A stretch of DNA of 7,329 nt. Origin: Nitrososphaerota archaeon (GTDB taxonomy: Archaea; Thermoproteota; Nitrososphaeria; Nitrososphaerales; UBA57). The stretch's first letter is position 1, and each line of letters starts with the position of its first letter. Location of the stretch: positions 1 to 7,329 of the forward strand of contig JACZWF010000077.1 of assembly GCA_022572285.1 (NCBI GenBank), given 5' to 3'. Positions 1 through 6,080 of the stretch are shown one piece after another. Made by a program: the position numbers and the translations under genes. The notes below the pieces were generated by a model. The model searched no databases. It had not been told where the DNA came from and worked only from the letters and a program-made list of their open reading frames with translations.

Positions 1-534
1 AGTTATGTTGACATTAGGGCAGAGAGTGCAATGTCCCATCAGATGCTCACCATGGTCAATTTTCTTAATGATCGACCATCTGATCCCAACCTCAAGCCTC
101 GTTTTGGCGTTGTCAAACTCTTCCTCCAGCTTCACCAGCTCTCTAAACCGCCTTTCTCTGCTCTCCTTCTCCACGAAGGATTCAATCTTCCTGAAAAGTC
201 TCTTCCCCCTTCCGATAATCAAGGCTCCCTGCATTATTCTCTCCTCACTCTCAAGATGCAAAGTGGGCTCGGGATGTCTTCTCAGTCTACACATCGCAAG
301 GGTGTATATTGCATCAGGAACATTATCTCCGACATATACACGGTTGGGTGGTTCTGTAGTCACGTCTAGCAGTTTCACCAACACCGGTTTTGAAGCATGC
401 ACCACAAGCTTCCCGAAGCTCTCTCTCAATCTCTTCAAAACCTCCTCTCTGACCTGCTGCCATCTGTCACTGAACTTCGGTTCAATCTTCTCTGCTGCCG
501 TGAGCATACTGTCAATATCCGGGCTAGCCTTCAG
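1..534 (-). CDS. Uncharacterised CxLCP-motif protein, paralog B (C-terminus beyond window)
   Basis: I do not recognise this family. The minus strand is open from the window edge up to about position 650, and the protein is a clear paralog of its upstream neighbour at 591-1148. Shared segments in order are an N-terminal LKAxxxIDS, DNVPDAI, RHPEP, GRGKRLF, a charged helix ending ELVKLE, and GHCTLCPN with a CxxC pair near residues 169-172. Two Cys that close may bind metal (inference). The start is uncertain. The codon aligned with the neighbour's ATG is CTG (534-532), preceded by AAGGA at 5 nt. The nearest canonical start is GTG at 570-568, with no SD, 20 nt after the neighbour's stop. No stop is seen, so the gene is cut at the left edge. 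The charged, helix-rich composition suggests a soluble protein. It is codirectional with and downstream of the helicase gene. Confidence 0.7.
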   Translation of the reverse strand, partial: MKASPDIDSMLTAAEKIEPKFSDRWQQVREEVLKRLRESFGKLVVHASKPVLVKLLDVTTEPPNRVYVGDNVPDAIYTLAMCRLRRHPEPTLHLESEERIMQGALIIGRGKRLFRKIESFVEKESRERRFRELVKLEEEFDNAKTRLEVGIRWSIIKKIDHGEHLMGHCTLCPNVNIT

Positions 535-590
535 GTGATTCCTTGCGCTACCTATGAGCTCGGGGTTCACGTATGACGTTGTATCTACGT

Positions 591-1148
591 TCAGATACCC
601 TGGGTAGCGCGCGCGCAGTCCCCGCGGTTCAGCACCCGATCAAATTCTGCTATCTGAATATCTGGGCAGAGATCACAGTTTCCTATGAGAGGCTCCCCAC
701 TCTCGATCTTGGAGATTAACTTCACGATTTCGCTCTTCAGATCAACCTTCACATCATAAGATTGCATTTCCAGTTTGACCAACTCCTCAACTTCTGAGCT
801 CTTGGTTTCACTCTGAATGAAGTCGTCAAGCCTTTGAAAAAGCCTCCTGCCTCTCCCCATAACCGATGGGCCAAGTTTGATCAGACCATGCTTCTTAACA
901 TCCAAAGATGGCACTGGATGACCTTTAATCTTGGATCTGACTATATCACGTATTCCATTTGGGACATTATTTGTCAGCCAGCTCCTATACGTAATGGAAT
1001 TAAATTGATCTAACACTCTCACCCGTGAGAATCTCTTCTTCAATCTGTCCAAGACCCCAGCCCTGAATTCACTCGACTTCTCCTCACACTTCTCTCCGAC
1101 ACTCTCTGATGTGCTAAGTAAACTGTCGATACGGGCGTAAGCCTTCAT
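591..1148 (-). CDS. Uncharacterised CxLCP-motif protein, paralog A
   Basis: A 185-aa protein of unknown family. Visible landmarks are NNVP (60-63), GHPVP (76-80), GRGRRLF (98-104), an acidic helix ending ELVKLE (122-127) and GNCDLCPD (156-163) with C158 and C161. All recur in order in the next gene downstream (1-534), so the two are a tandem duplication that has diverged strongly; by eye about a third of aligned positions match. There is no signal peptide or membrane segment. ATG at 1148-1146 is chosen because the paralog similarity fades about 20 nt upstream of it, although the frame stays open to 1226. The C-terminal residues after about 170, including a CAR encoded by the GC tract at 607-616, have no counterpart visible in B. 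The gene lies about 90 nt after the helicase stop on the same strand. A nucleic-acid role beside the helicase is only a guess. Confidence 0.7.
   Translation of the reverse strand: MKAYARIDSLLSTSESVGEKCEEKSSEFRAGVLDRLKKRFSRVRVLDQFNSITYRSWLTNNVPNGIRDIVRSKIKGHPVPSLDVKKHGLIKLGPSVMGRGRRLFQRLDDFIQSETKSSEVEELVKLEMQSYDVKVDLKSEIVKLISKIESGEPLIGNCDLCPDIQIAEFDRVLNRGDCARATQGI
607..616. repeat. Alternating GC tract 1
   Basis: Ten bases of strict GC alternation in the context TAGCGCGCGCGCAG. It overlaps the last codons of paralog A and lies about 70 nt upstream of the start region of paralog B. It is one of four such tracts in the left 4 kb. Confidence 0.9.
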
Positions 1149-1186
1149 GTGATCTCTTGCACCAGATAGAACTGGGAGGTCCAGAA

Positions 1187-1199
1187 GCGTGCGCGCGCA
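1187..1199. repeat. Alternating GC tract 2
   Basis: GCGTGCGCGCGCA is thirteen bases of alternating purine-pyrimidine sequence, preceded by AA. It sits in the spacer between the helicase stop (1240) and the ATG of paralog A (1148). Confidence 0.85.
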
Positions 1200-1239
1200 A
1201 TCGGATCTAGCCGATCCAAACCTAGTCTAGTTCGGCTAT

Positions 1240-3012
1240 TTACCCCGCCTGAGGAAGTCCTTCGGCCCTGATGGCTTCCAGAAGATACTTTGGGAACAGG
1301 GATTTGTGTGCTCTCACAAACCGAGTAAAATTCGAATCGAGAACATATGTGACGGCGTGATCTGTTTCATTTCTAACACTTCTTCCGTACGTTTGTACTA
1401 AGCGCTGCGCAGTCTGCAGCTCATACCATGCCTGATCCTTCTCCATCAGGATCCTTGTTCTTCTTTCAGATAGATCTGGAAAGGGTACCTTCACGATGAT
1501 CTGGAACCTCGAGAGATCGTCCTTTAGGTCAACACCCTCATAGAGGCTTGGCGAGATTAGCACTGAATCCTTATTCGACCCATGAATTTGCAACAAGATC
1601 GACCTGTCGAAGGTTCCTTCAGTTGTCACAATCCGTTTTCTATTTTTCTCTGAAATATTTCTCTGAATGTGCCTTGCCTGAAAGTACGATGTTGTATGAA
1701 TTACTCCTCGCTCCCCTTCGTGAATATTCATTATCTTATTGACAGCCAATACAATATCGTGTAAGGAGGCATCGAGATTAGCCTTGCTGAGGTACGCCGT
1801 GTTAAGACAGTATATTGGTCTACTCTTAACTGGAAAGGCTGAATCCTCCACTCTGATGAAAGCTGTTTCTTCCTCATGAATTCCAAGTGAATCGCAAAAC
1901 CTCTCGATTGAGAAGATGGTAGCTGACATCATGATGATTCGATCTGCTGATTTGTAGAGTTCTGACGTGTGATTCTTAACACTAAGAGGCTGAAAGACGA
2001 CTTCTTCCACTGAACCTTGGCCTTCTAACTTTACGGTGTTCACGATCCAGTTTGCTTCATCGTCCCTGAGACTGCTGATAAATCTCTCAAGATCTTCAAA
2101 TCTGCTTTTGCATACAGCCACTCTGTCTTGAACTTCGTCTGCTTCTTGATGAAGCTCGAGATACGATTTCAGCATTTGCGAGATCTTTTCAAGTTCATCC
2201 AGCCAGGCAGATGGGTCTTCCGCTCCAATGTAGGGGATAATGAAATCTTCTTCTGGCCACAATTCATCGTGATAGGCTTCTAGATCGTTCTTCTTCAGGT
2301 GAAAGGCAGCAAACGCTACGAGCTGTCTTTCAAGTTCGTGTGCTTCGTCACATACCAGTAACTTTCTCTTGGGAACATCGTTTGGATATTTGAGCTCACT
2401 CAGAAGCAGTGGATAATTGTAGACGGTAACTGGAGCATCGAAGCCATACCACTTTTGTTTGTAGTAGGTGCATAGGTTCCCACCCTTAAGTTTCTCACAG
2501 CTCGAGCTTTCGGTGCATAGCCCTCTTTCGTGCGTTCTGTGCTCATCATATGTTATGTAGTGAGGACACTCCTTGAGAGACCAATCAACCTGGCACCTGC
2601 CCTTATTGCAAGGGAGAAGCCTTTTCGTTGAGGTAGGAACATAGCACTGGAAGTTGCCCTTGCCTTTTATTACAGGGTAACCGAAGTCACTGGCGTACTG
2701 ATCTTGCAACTGCTTGGTTGCTACGACTATATGAGCTGAGCCGAGAAAGCTAGAAAGGGTTGCCGCTATAGCCGATTTCCCAGAACCTACTGGTGCCTCG
2801 ATGATGATGAATCTTTTTGAACCTAAATCAGTTTCAATGCTCTTAAGAATCTCTGCTTGAGATCCTCGCATCTCTCGGTATGGGAAACAATCTTGGATTG
2901 AGCTGACCTTCTGGGTCTCCGGAACACCTTCCCTATTTCCGCATCGAACACAATAGAAGCCTGAAGATCCCGTAGGCTTCATGCGGTTATTGCACTTAGA
3001 ACAGAATTTCAG
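1240..3012 (-). CDS. Rad3/XPD-DinG family ATP-dependent DNA helicase with N-terminal zinc ribbon
   Basis: A superfamily 2 helicase expected to unwind DNA 5'-3' with an iron-sulfur domain, probably in repair or replication. Numbering from CTG: zinc ribbon C4, C7, C21, C24; Walker A APVGSGKS (73-80); a Cys-rich insertion with C123, C166, C172 and C181 as likely Fe-S ligands plus C135, C140 and C149; DEAH box (222-225); MSAT motif; SLYEGVDL (motif V); and QRLVQTYGRSVR (motif VI, 536-547). The first ATG (2982) would discard half the ribbon and has no SD. CTG at 3012 gives LKFCSKC, the usual start of such ribbons, with GAGGT 7 nt upstream and a TATA-like TTTTATG about 40 nt upstream. The frame is open to a stop at 3067-3069 but contains no ATG, GTG or TTG upstream. 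It heads a codirectional run with the two unknown paralogs. Family assignment is firm; the CTG start is inferred. Confidence 0.93.
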   Translation of the reverse strand: MKFCSKCNNRMKPTGSSGFYCVRCGNREGVPETQKVSSIQDCFPYREMRGSQAEILKSIETDLGSKRFIIIEAPVGSGKSAIAATLSSFLGSAHIVVATKQLQDQYASDFGYPVIKGKGNFQCYVPTSTKRLLPCNKGRCQVDWSLKECPHYITYDEHRTHERGLCTESSSCEKLKGGNLCTYYKQKWYGFDAPVTVYNYPLLLSELKYPNDVPKRKLLVCDEAHELERQLVAFAAFHLKKNDLEAYHDELWPEEDFIIPYIGAEDPSAWLDELEKISQMLKSYLELHQEADEVQDRVAVCKSRFEDLERFISSLRDDEANWIVNTVKLEGQGSVEEVVFQPLSVKNHTSELYKSADRIIMMSATIFSIERFCDSLGIHEEETAFIRVEDSAFPVKSRPIYCLNTAYLSKANLDASLHDIVLAVNKIMNIHEGERGVIHTTSYFQARHIQRNISEKNRKRIVTTEGTFDRSILLQIHGSNKDSVLISPSLYEGVDLKDDLSRFQIIVKVPFPDLSERRTRILMEKDQAWYELQTAQRLVQTYGRSVRNETDHAVTYVLDSNFTRFVRAHKSLFPKYLLEAIRAEGLPQAG

Positions 3013-3019
3013 ATCGGAA

Positions 3020-3054
3020 ACCTCTACTCCAAGTCGTGACAGCTGAGCATAAAA
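3020..3054 (-). promoter_or_regulatory. Helicase promoter and ribosome binding site
   Basis: On the minus strand, TTTTATG (3054 downward) resembles an archaeal TATA box. Transcription would begin about 26 nt on, near 3026, just before the SD-like GAGGT (3024-3020), which lies 7 nt upstream of CTG at 3012. This spacing fits the CTG start and not the ATG at 2982. Confidence 0.5.
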
Positions 3055-3089
3055 TGATGTTGTTGATCATGTTAGATTGCAGATGGATA

Positions 3090-3102
3090 GCGCGCGCGCG
3101 CG
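3090..3102. repeat. Alternating GC tract 3
   Basis: Thirteen bases of strict GC alternation (TAGCGCGCGCGCGCGAG context), the longest of the four. It lies in the divergent region, about 80 nt upstream of the helicase start. Confidence 0.9.
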
Positions 3103-3534
3103 AGGAGCAGCAGGGACCTCCATTCCAGCTACCAACCTAGCCTTGTTCTTCCCTATCATCTTCTGGGTCTCTTCTTGGGGACCCCGTCATTCGGAGCATT
3201 GGAGGGCCATATTGCTGGAGAGCTTACGCGAGTCGATAAAGGTTGTGTTCCAATTTATTACCGACCCGTCCCTTCCCATTACGGGAGAAGAGATCCGATA
3301 AACCTCCTTGCAAGGCTCCTCCAAAAGAGGCAAGAAACACTTTTGAAAATGTATTTGTAGCTCGCCATTGAGAATGAGGCAACTCTAGGAGAAATTGACT
3401 ATACAGTGGTTAAGATTCTTACAGCTAGGGGATTGGGGACCACTAGAGTTCGAGTCTGGAATTGGTCAAATTCAATTCAGTTATCGAAGATGCAAGTCGA
3501 GGAGCTCCCAAGGAAACTCGGTGGTGATCTTTGA
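3103..3534 (+). pseudogene. Interrupted reading frame upstream of the membrane protein
   Basis: One plus-strand frame looks protein-like from about 3103 to 3534 but is broken by a TAG at 3358-3360. Before the stop it reads through VLPYHLLGLFLGTPSFG and a charged helix LLARLLQKRQETLLKMYL. After it come 57 open codons containing GEIDYTVVKILTARGLG and VRVWNW, ending at TGA 3532-3534. That TGA overlaps the TTG start of the next gene, the arrangement of a translationally coupled pair, which suggests the 3' part is or was a real gene. No ATG or SD starts the second part. I do not recognise the product. It may be a decayed gene, a short gene with an odd start, or a sequence error at 3358. Beyond this frame, I see nothing else coding in 3103-3530. 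Confidence 0.3.
3520..3529 (+). promoter_or_regulatory. Ribosome binding site deciding a TTG start
   Basis: GGTGGTGATC matches the ideal archaeal SD sequence GGAGGTGATC at nine of ten bases and ends one base before TTG at 3531. It supports TTG as the start of the membrane protein gene. Confidence 0.6.
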
Positions 3535-3905
3535 ATAAGAGTTTCACCACACTTGGGTTGGCCCTTATCTCTCTTGGATACCTTCTCTTCTGGTATCTCT
3601 TGCTGAATGAACTGCCAATATCAAGCTCAGAAACATTAGTCCTTGTCTGGGGCGTTACTGGATCTATAGGCCTGCTTCTAACACTTGCAGGGATATCTAC
3701 CGCAAGAACCTATCAGCCAAGGATCCCGCCGAGAATTTGTATCCACTGTGGGAGAGCCATAAGTTTCAATGTCAAAGAGTGTCCTTACTGCCGAGAGTCA
3801 CTCAAACCGATCTTACCGAGGCCTTCAGAAGAGAAAACGAGGGAGAATGAACCGATTGCACGCCGACTTGGTAAACTCGTAAACAAGCTCTCAAGCTCAC
3901 GCTGA
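3531..3905 (+). CDS. Small membrane protein with C-terminal zinc ribbon
   Basis: A 124-aa protein with two predicted membrane helices, about residues 6-25 and 36-58, joined by a short loop, then a soluble zinc ribbon C70-x2-C73-x10-C84-x2-C87 and a basic, Ser-rich tail ending KLVNKLSSSR. Both termini should face the same side, most likely the cytoplasm because the ribbon is reduced-Cys rich and the tail is basic (inference). The TTG start is chosen for its near-perfect SD and for its overlap with the TGA of the preceding frame (TTGA). No enzyme motif is visible. Ribbon-plus-helices proteins of this size are common in archaea and mostly uncharacterised, so I give no function. Palindromes and a GC tract follow the stop within 30 nt. 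Confidence 0.75.
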   Translation: MNKSFTTLGLALISLGYLLFWYLLLNELPISSSETLVLVWGVTGSIGLLLTLAGISTARTYQPRIPPRICIHCGRAISFNVKECPYCRESLKPILPRPSEEKTRENEPIARRLGKLVNKLSSSR

Positions 3906-3911
3906 CTGGGA

Positions 3912-3937
3912 AGCTGATCAGCTAAGCGCGCGCGCTT
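3912..3937. repeat. Two abutting palindromes including GC tract 4
   Basis: AGCTGATCAGCT (3912-3923) is a perfect 12-bp palindrome. Directly after it, AAGCGCGCGCGCTT (3924-3937) is a perfect 14-bp palindrome with a ten-base GC alternation. They start 7 nt after the membrane protein stop. They could form terminator-like hairpins or a protein site. No U-rich run follows, so I do not call a terminator. Confidence 0.7.
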
Positions 3938-3939
3938 CG

Positions 3940-4161
3940 GTAGTGCCTAGTGTAGTAGTAACCCAAACACAGATCTTCATTTTATCTCGAGCTTGAAAGC
4001 TCGACTGGCATGTAGACGCATAACTCATAACTAGTATGGACTCATGGTGATTCTCAGCCTCTCCTGAGGCTGAACAGATCTTAAACCGGCTTAACATTCC
4101 GATCGCGATAGATAACCAAAAGGCATCCACGCTTATTCAAGAATCTCTCCTAGCTCTCTAG
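3940..4161 (+). pseudogene. Protein-like frame with three internal stops
   Basis: One plus frame reads like protein across stops at 3994 (TGA), 4021 (TAA) and 4048 (TGA) and ends at TAG 4159-4161. Segments are VVVTQTQIFILSRA, KLDWHVDA, LITSMDSW, then 36 uninterrupted residues beginning FSASPEAEQILNRLNIPIAI and ending STLIQESLLAL. The last segment has ordinary codon use and amphipathic spacing. The product is not recognised. The opposite strand is open over 3918-4130, but its composition looks like an antisense shadow. It may be a gene remnant or chance. Confidence 0.25.
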
Positions 4162-4174
4162 CCTTTTGGATCTA
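4109..4174. repeat. Long-arm inverted repeat, possible structured RNA
   Basis: CCAAAAGGC (4116-4124) pairs perfectly with GCCTTTTGG (4161-4169). The pairing extends by TAGAT/ATCTA after a two-base bulge, giving 14 pairs around a 36-nt loop. The loop holds a small ATTC/GAAT hairpin. No known RNA family was recognised. Confidence 0.45.
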
Positions 4175-4322
4175 GGGCGTATGTAGAAATAAATAATCTG
4201 TCTATCCGATTACCCTCCGATAACTTTGAGCATGATAACGCGGTCGATCCGATCATGATTACTTATGTCATCTACAACTTGAGGAAGATCAGATCCTCTA
4301 TGAGGAGCCTCGACCTATCTTC

Positions 4323-4365
4323 TTTTAATGGTAGCAGATCAGTGAGTGCGAATCAGGCGCCTGAT
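4323..4365 (+). promoter_or_regulatory. Flavin reductase promoter with operator-like palindrome
   Basis: TTTTAAT (4323-4329) is a TATA-like box, placing the transcription start near 4352. A perfect 14-bp palindrome ATCAGGCGCCTGAT (4352-4365) sits exactly there, flanked by GCGA and CGCTCGC. This is a common place for an archaeal repressor site. It could instead be a leader hairpin. Confidence 0.45.
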
Positions 4366-4403
4366 CGCTCGCCCTAGGTTAGGCAGCGGAGGAGGGTAGA
4401 TTC

Positions 4404-4973
4404 ATGGATTTATCATGGGGTGATTCCACGACTAGACAATTCATTACTAACGTTGGCCTGATTACTAGCGATGGCGTTTATGGACCAAACGTCATGTCTG
4501 CGGAATGGACGTATCTCATAGCTTACAAACCAGCTACGCTGGCAATCAGTATCGGAAAGGATACGGCGACTTTTTCTAATATTAAGGAGAACAAGGAATT
4601 TGGAGTAAGCCTATGCTCCTCTGAACAATCGGTAATGGCAAGTGTAAGCGGTGCCTATACAGGGAAGGATGTCGATAAGATCGCGGCTCTTGGGGAGCTT
4701 GGATTTACCTTCTACAAGGCGAAAAACATCGGAGTTCCGATGGTAAGACTTGCGGCCGCAAACATTGAATGTGAATTGTCACAACAAATAATCTTCGGCG
4801 AAAATGCTGTAATGATAGGAGGAATTGTTGAGAGTTCTGTTTCAGGAAAGGATCCTCTCGCATATCATAGAGGAGCTTACTGGACAATGAACCAGAGGCT
4901 GGAGAGATCATCTGAAGAAGATCGGAAGAAAGTGAGAGAGATTGTGGAATCGCATCGAAAAGAGAATAATTGA
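4404..4973 (+). CDS. Flavin reductase-like FMN-binding domain protein
   Basis: A 189-aa cytoplasmic protein of the flavin reductase-like, FMN-binding split-barrel family. Such proteins bind FMN as dimers and reduce flavin or act as small NAD(P)H oxidoreductases; the substrate here is unknown. The family pattern is visible from about residue 28: GPNVMSAEW, then PATLAISIGKDTATFSNIKENKEFGVSL, where the Ser/Gly and Thr residues typically contact FMN, and a C-terminal strand VMIGGIVESSV followed by HRGAYW. The length is normal for the family. ATG at 4404 is preceded by GGAGGAGGG with 7-nt spacing, one of the best SD sites in the window. It has its own promoter and palindrome, and the stop is followed within 45 nt by a small gene with a separate promoter. 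No complete partner oxygenase gene is seen in the window. Confidence 0.9.
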   Translation: MDLSWGDSTTRQFITNVGLITSDGVYGPNVMSAEWTYLIAYKPATLAISIGKDTATFSNIKENKEFGVSLCSSEQSVMASVSGAYTGKDVDKIAALGELGFTFYKAKNIGVPMVRLAAANIECELSQQIIFGENAVMIGGIVESSVSGKDPLAYHRGAYWTMNQRLERSSEEDRKKVREIVESHRKENN

Positions 4974-4983
4974 TACCTGCAGA

Positions 4984-4989
4984 TTTAAG
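4984..4989 (+). promoter_or_regulatory. TATA box of the small CxxC gene
   Basis: TTTAAG is centred 28 nt upstream of ATG 5015, the spacing of a leaderless archaeal transcript. No SD precedes this ATG, which fits. Confidence 0.4.
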
Positions 4990-5014
4990 TTGTCGTGGTA
5001 CGACAAAGAAAACG

Positions 5015-5236
5015 ATGGAGATCCAAGTTCAGTATTGCAAAGGCTGTGACGACTTTAACCTATATTTGAATGGCAAGAAGGTAGAAACGACCTATAAGCG
5101 AAGGCAGGTGAAAAGTGGCACCCATGAAGCTATAGCAGTGCTTTGGGAAGGAATTACGCTTGATAAAGTCGACGCTCAGAAGACGAAGTCATCGATAGGT
5201 CCAACCGTTGATGATGAGGGAAACCTTTCTTTCTGA
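5015..5236 (+). CDS. Small CxxC hypothetical protein
   Basis: A 73-aa protein not assigned to a family. It begins MEIQVQYCKGC with C8 and C11 as a CxxC pair, a possible redox or metal site, then NLYLNGKKVETTYKRRQVKSG, and ends in an acidic GPTVDDEGNLSF. The short strands and turns suggest a small beta-rich soluble domain. The frame also permits a TTG at 4970 that overlaps the flavin reductase stop and adds 15 residues, but that site lacks an SD, while ATG 5015 has a well-placed TATA box for leaderless transcription. It ends 16 nt before the stop of the convergent rhodanese gene. A link to the neighbouring sulfur genes through the Cys pair is possible but unsupported. Confidence 0.65.
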   Translation: MEIQVQYCKGCDDFNLYLNGKKVETTYKRRQVKSGTHEAIAVLWEGITLDKVDAQKTKSSIGPTVDDEGNLSF

Positions 5237-5252
5237 CCAGAATCTACGGAAT

Positions 5253-6080
5253 TCATGTCTCAACAGGAAGGTCTAGTTTGCTTCCCCATTCAGAGAAGGA
5301 ACGATCGTAAATCTTGACTTTTGGGAAGCCTGCAAGGCGAAGAGCCAGAAACGTATGCGATGCTCTTTCACCCACCTGGCAATAACAGATCATCTCCTTA
5401 TCATTAGTTAATCCCCGGCCTTTGAAGAGAGATTCTAGATCAGCAGTTTCCCTGAATATCTTACCGTCAGATCCCACACCACTGTCCCAGGGAATATTGA
5501 GACTTCCTGGAATCCGACCAGATCTCTGCCCGGATGGGATTAATCCATTGAACTCTTCCACACTTCTTGTGTCTATTAGCATTGTATCGGGGTTCTCAAG
5601 TCTAGATGCAACGTATTCGGATGTTGCCCGGAAGTCATCAGGACGGGAACCGGATCTAAATTCAGTCCTCTTCGGGGTGGGGACTTCTCTTGACAACGAG
5701 AGACCTAAACTTCTCCAAGCACTTAATGATATGTTGAGCATGGAAACGTTGACCCCGTAGAGCTCTAGGGTCCAGAAGAGCCTAGCTGCCGATGCACCAC
5801 CCTTGTCCCCATATACGACGACCCTTGAATTATTTGATACACCCTTATCTGAGAGCAGGCTCTCGATCTGCGATTGAGACGTGACGTCAAGATATGGTCT
5901 TCCAGGAGAGAAGTCCACTATCCGTTCGTAGGGGATCAGTTGGGCCTTAGGTAGGTGACCCATACTATACTCCATTGGACTTCTCATATCAAGAATACTC
6001 AGATCGGGATCATCGATATTTTTCGAAAGTGTTTCATAATCAATAAGAATTTGATCTTGACCTCCTTCTTTACCCATCAT
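5253..6080 (-). CDS. Two-domain rhodanese (thiosulfate sulfurtransferase)
   Basis: A 275-aa tandem-rhodanese protein, the usual length for SseA/TST-type sulfurtransferases, which pass sulfane sulfur from thiosulfate or a similar donor to a thiol acceptor through a Cys persulfide. The N-terminal domain (about 10-130) has LDMRSPMEYSMGHLPKA and a VVVYGDKGG loop where Asp92 replaces the catalytic Cys, so it is probably non-catalytic, as is normal in this family. The C-terminal domain (about 150-272) has LIDTRSVEEFNG, SGRIPGSLNIPW and the active loop C234-QVGER; C232 is close by. The ATG overlaps the TusA stop as ATGA, with AGGAG upstream, so the two are translationally coupled. This makes TusA a likely sulfur acceptor (inference). 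Confidence 0.93.
   Translation of the reverse strand: MMGKEGGQDQILIDYETLSKNIDDPDLSILDMRSPMEYSMGHLPKAQLIPYERIVDFSPGRPYLDVTSQSQIESLLSDKGVSNNSRVVVYGDKGGASAARLFWTLELYGVNVSMLNISLSAWRSLGLSLSREVPTPKRTEFRSGSRPDDFRATSEYVASRLENPDTMLIDTRSVEEFNGLIPSGQRSGRIPGSLNIPWDSGVGSDGKIFRETADLESLFKGRGLTNDKEMICYCQVGERASHTFLALRLAGFPKVKIYDRSFSEWGSKLDLPVET

Larger units (their letters stand above)
3906..4403. other. Gene-poor spacer rich in inverted repeats
   Basis: About 500 bases without an intact gene. Inverted repeats in order: a perfect palindrome at 3912-3923 and another at 3924-3937; TCGAGCTT/AAGCTCGA at 3987-4004; TCAGCCTC/GAGGCTGA with a 4-nt loop at 4054-4073; a long-arm pair at 4109-4174; CATGAT/ATCATG at 4231-4257 with an inner CGG/CCG stem; and ATCAGGCGCCTGAT at 4352-4365. 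No tRNA cloverleaf, CRISPR repeat or rRNA segment was found. A broken protein-like frame spans 3940-4161. Confidence 0.6.

Noticed and set aside
5..538. Long plus-strand open frame rich in Ser and Leu
   Set aside because: It is the antisense of paralog B, whose minus-strand reading matches paralog A along its length.
607..3102. GC tracts as integron-like attachment sites or a CRISPR-like array
   Set aside because: They lack attC-type inverted arms and a conserved repeat unit, and their spacing is far from regular.
3077..3301. Plus-strand open frame starting TTG/ATG at the GC tract
   Set aside because: The GC tract removes stops in every frame. The product shows no domain, and the competing frame to 3534 has better context.
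3994..4050. TGA codons at 3994 and 4048 as possible selenocysteine, given the nearby SelD-like gene
   Set aside because: A TAA at 4021 also breaks the same frame and no SECIS-like element was recognised, so decay is simpler.
3918..4130. Minus-strand open frame of 70 codons
   Set aside because: No SD or promoter and unnatural composition. It mirrors the plus-strand frame that ends at 4161.
3906..4403. tRNA or other known RNA gene in the spacer
   Set aside because: No acceptor stem, T-loop or anticodon arm arrangement could be found. The hairpins do not form a cloverleaf.
5422..5760. Plus-strand open frame inside the rhodanese gene
   Set aside because: It is antisense to an unmistakable two-domain rhodanese.
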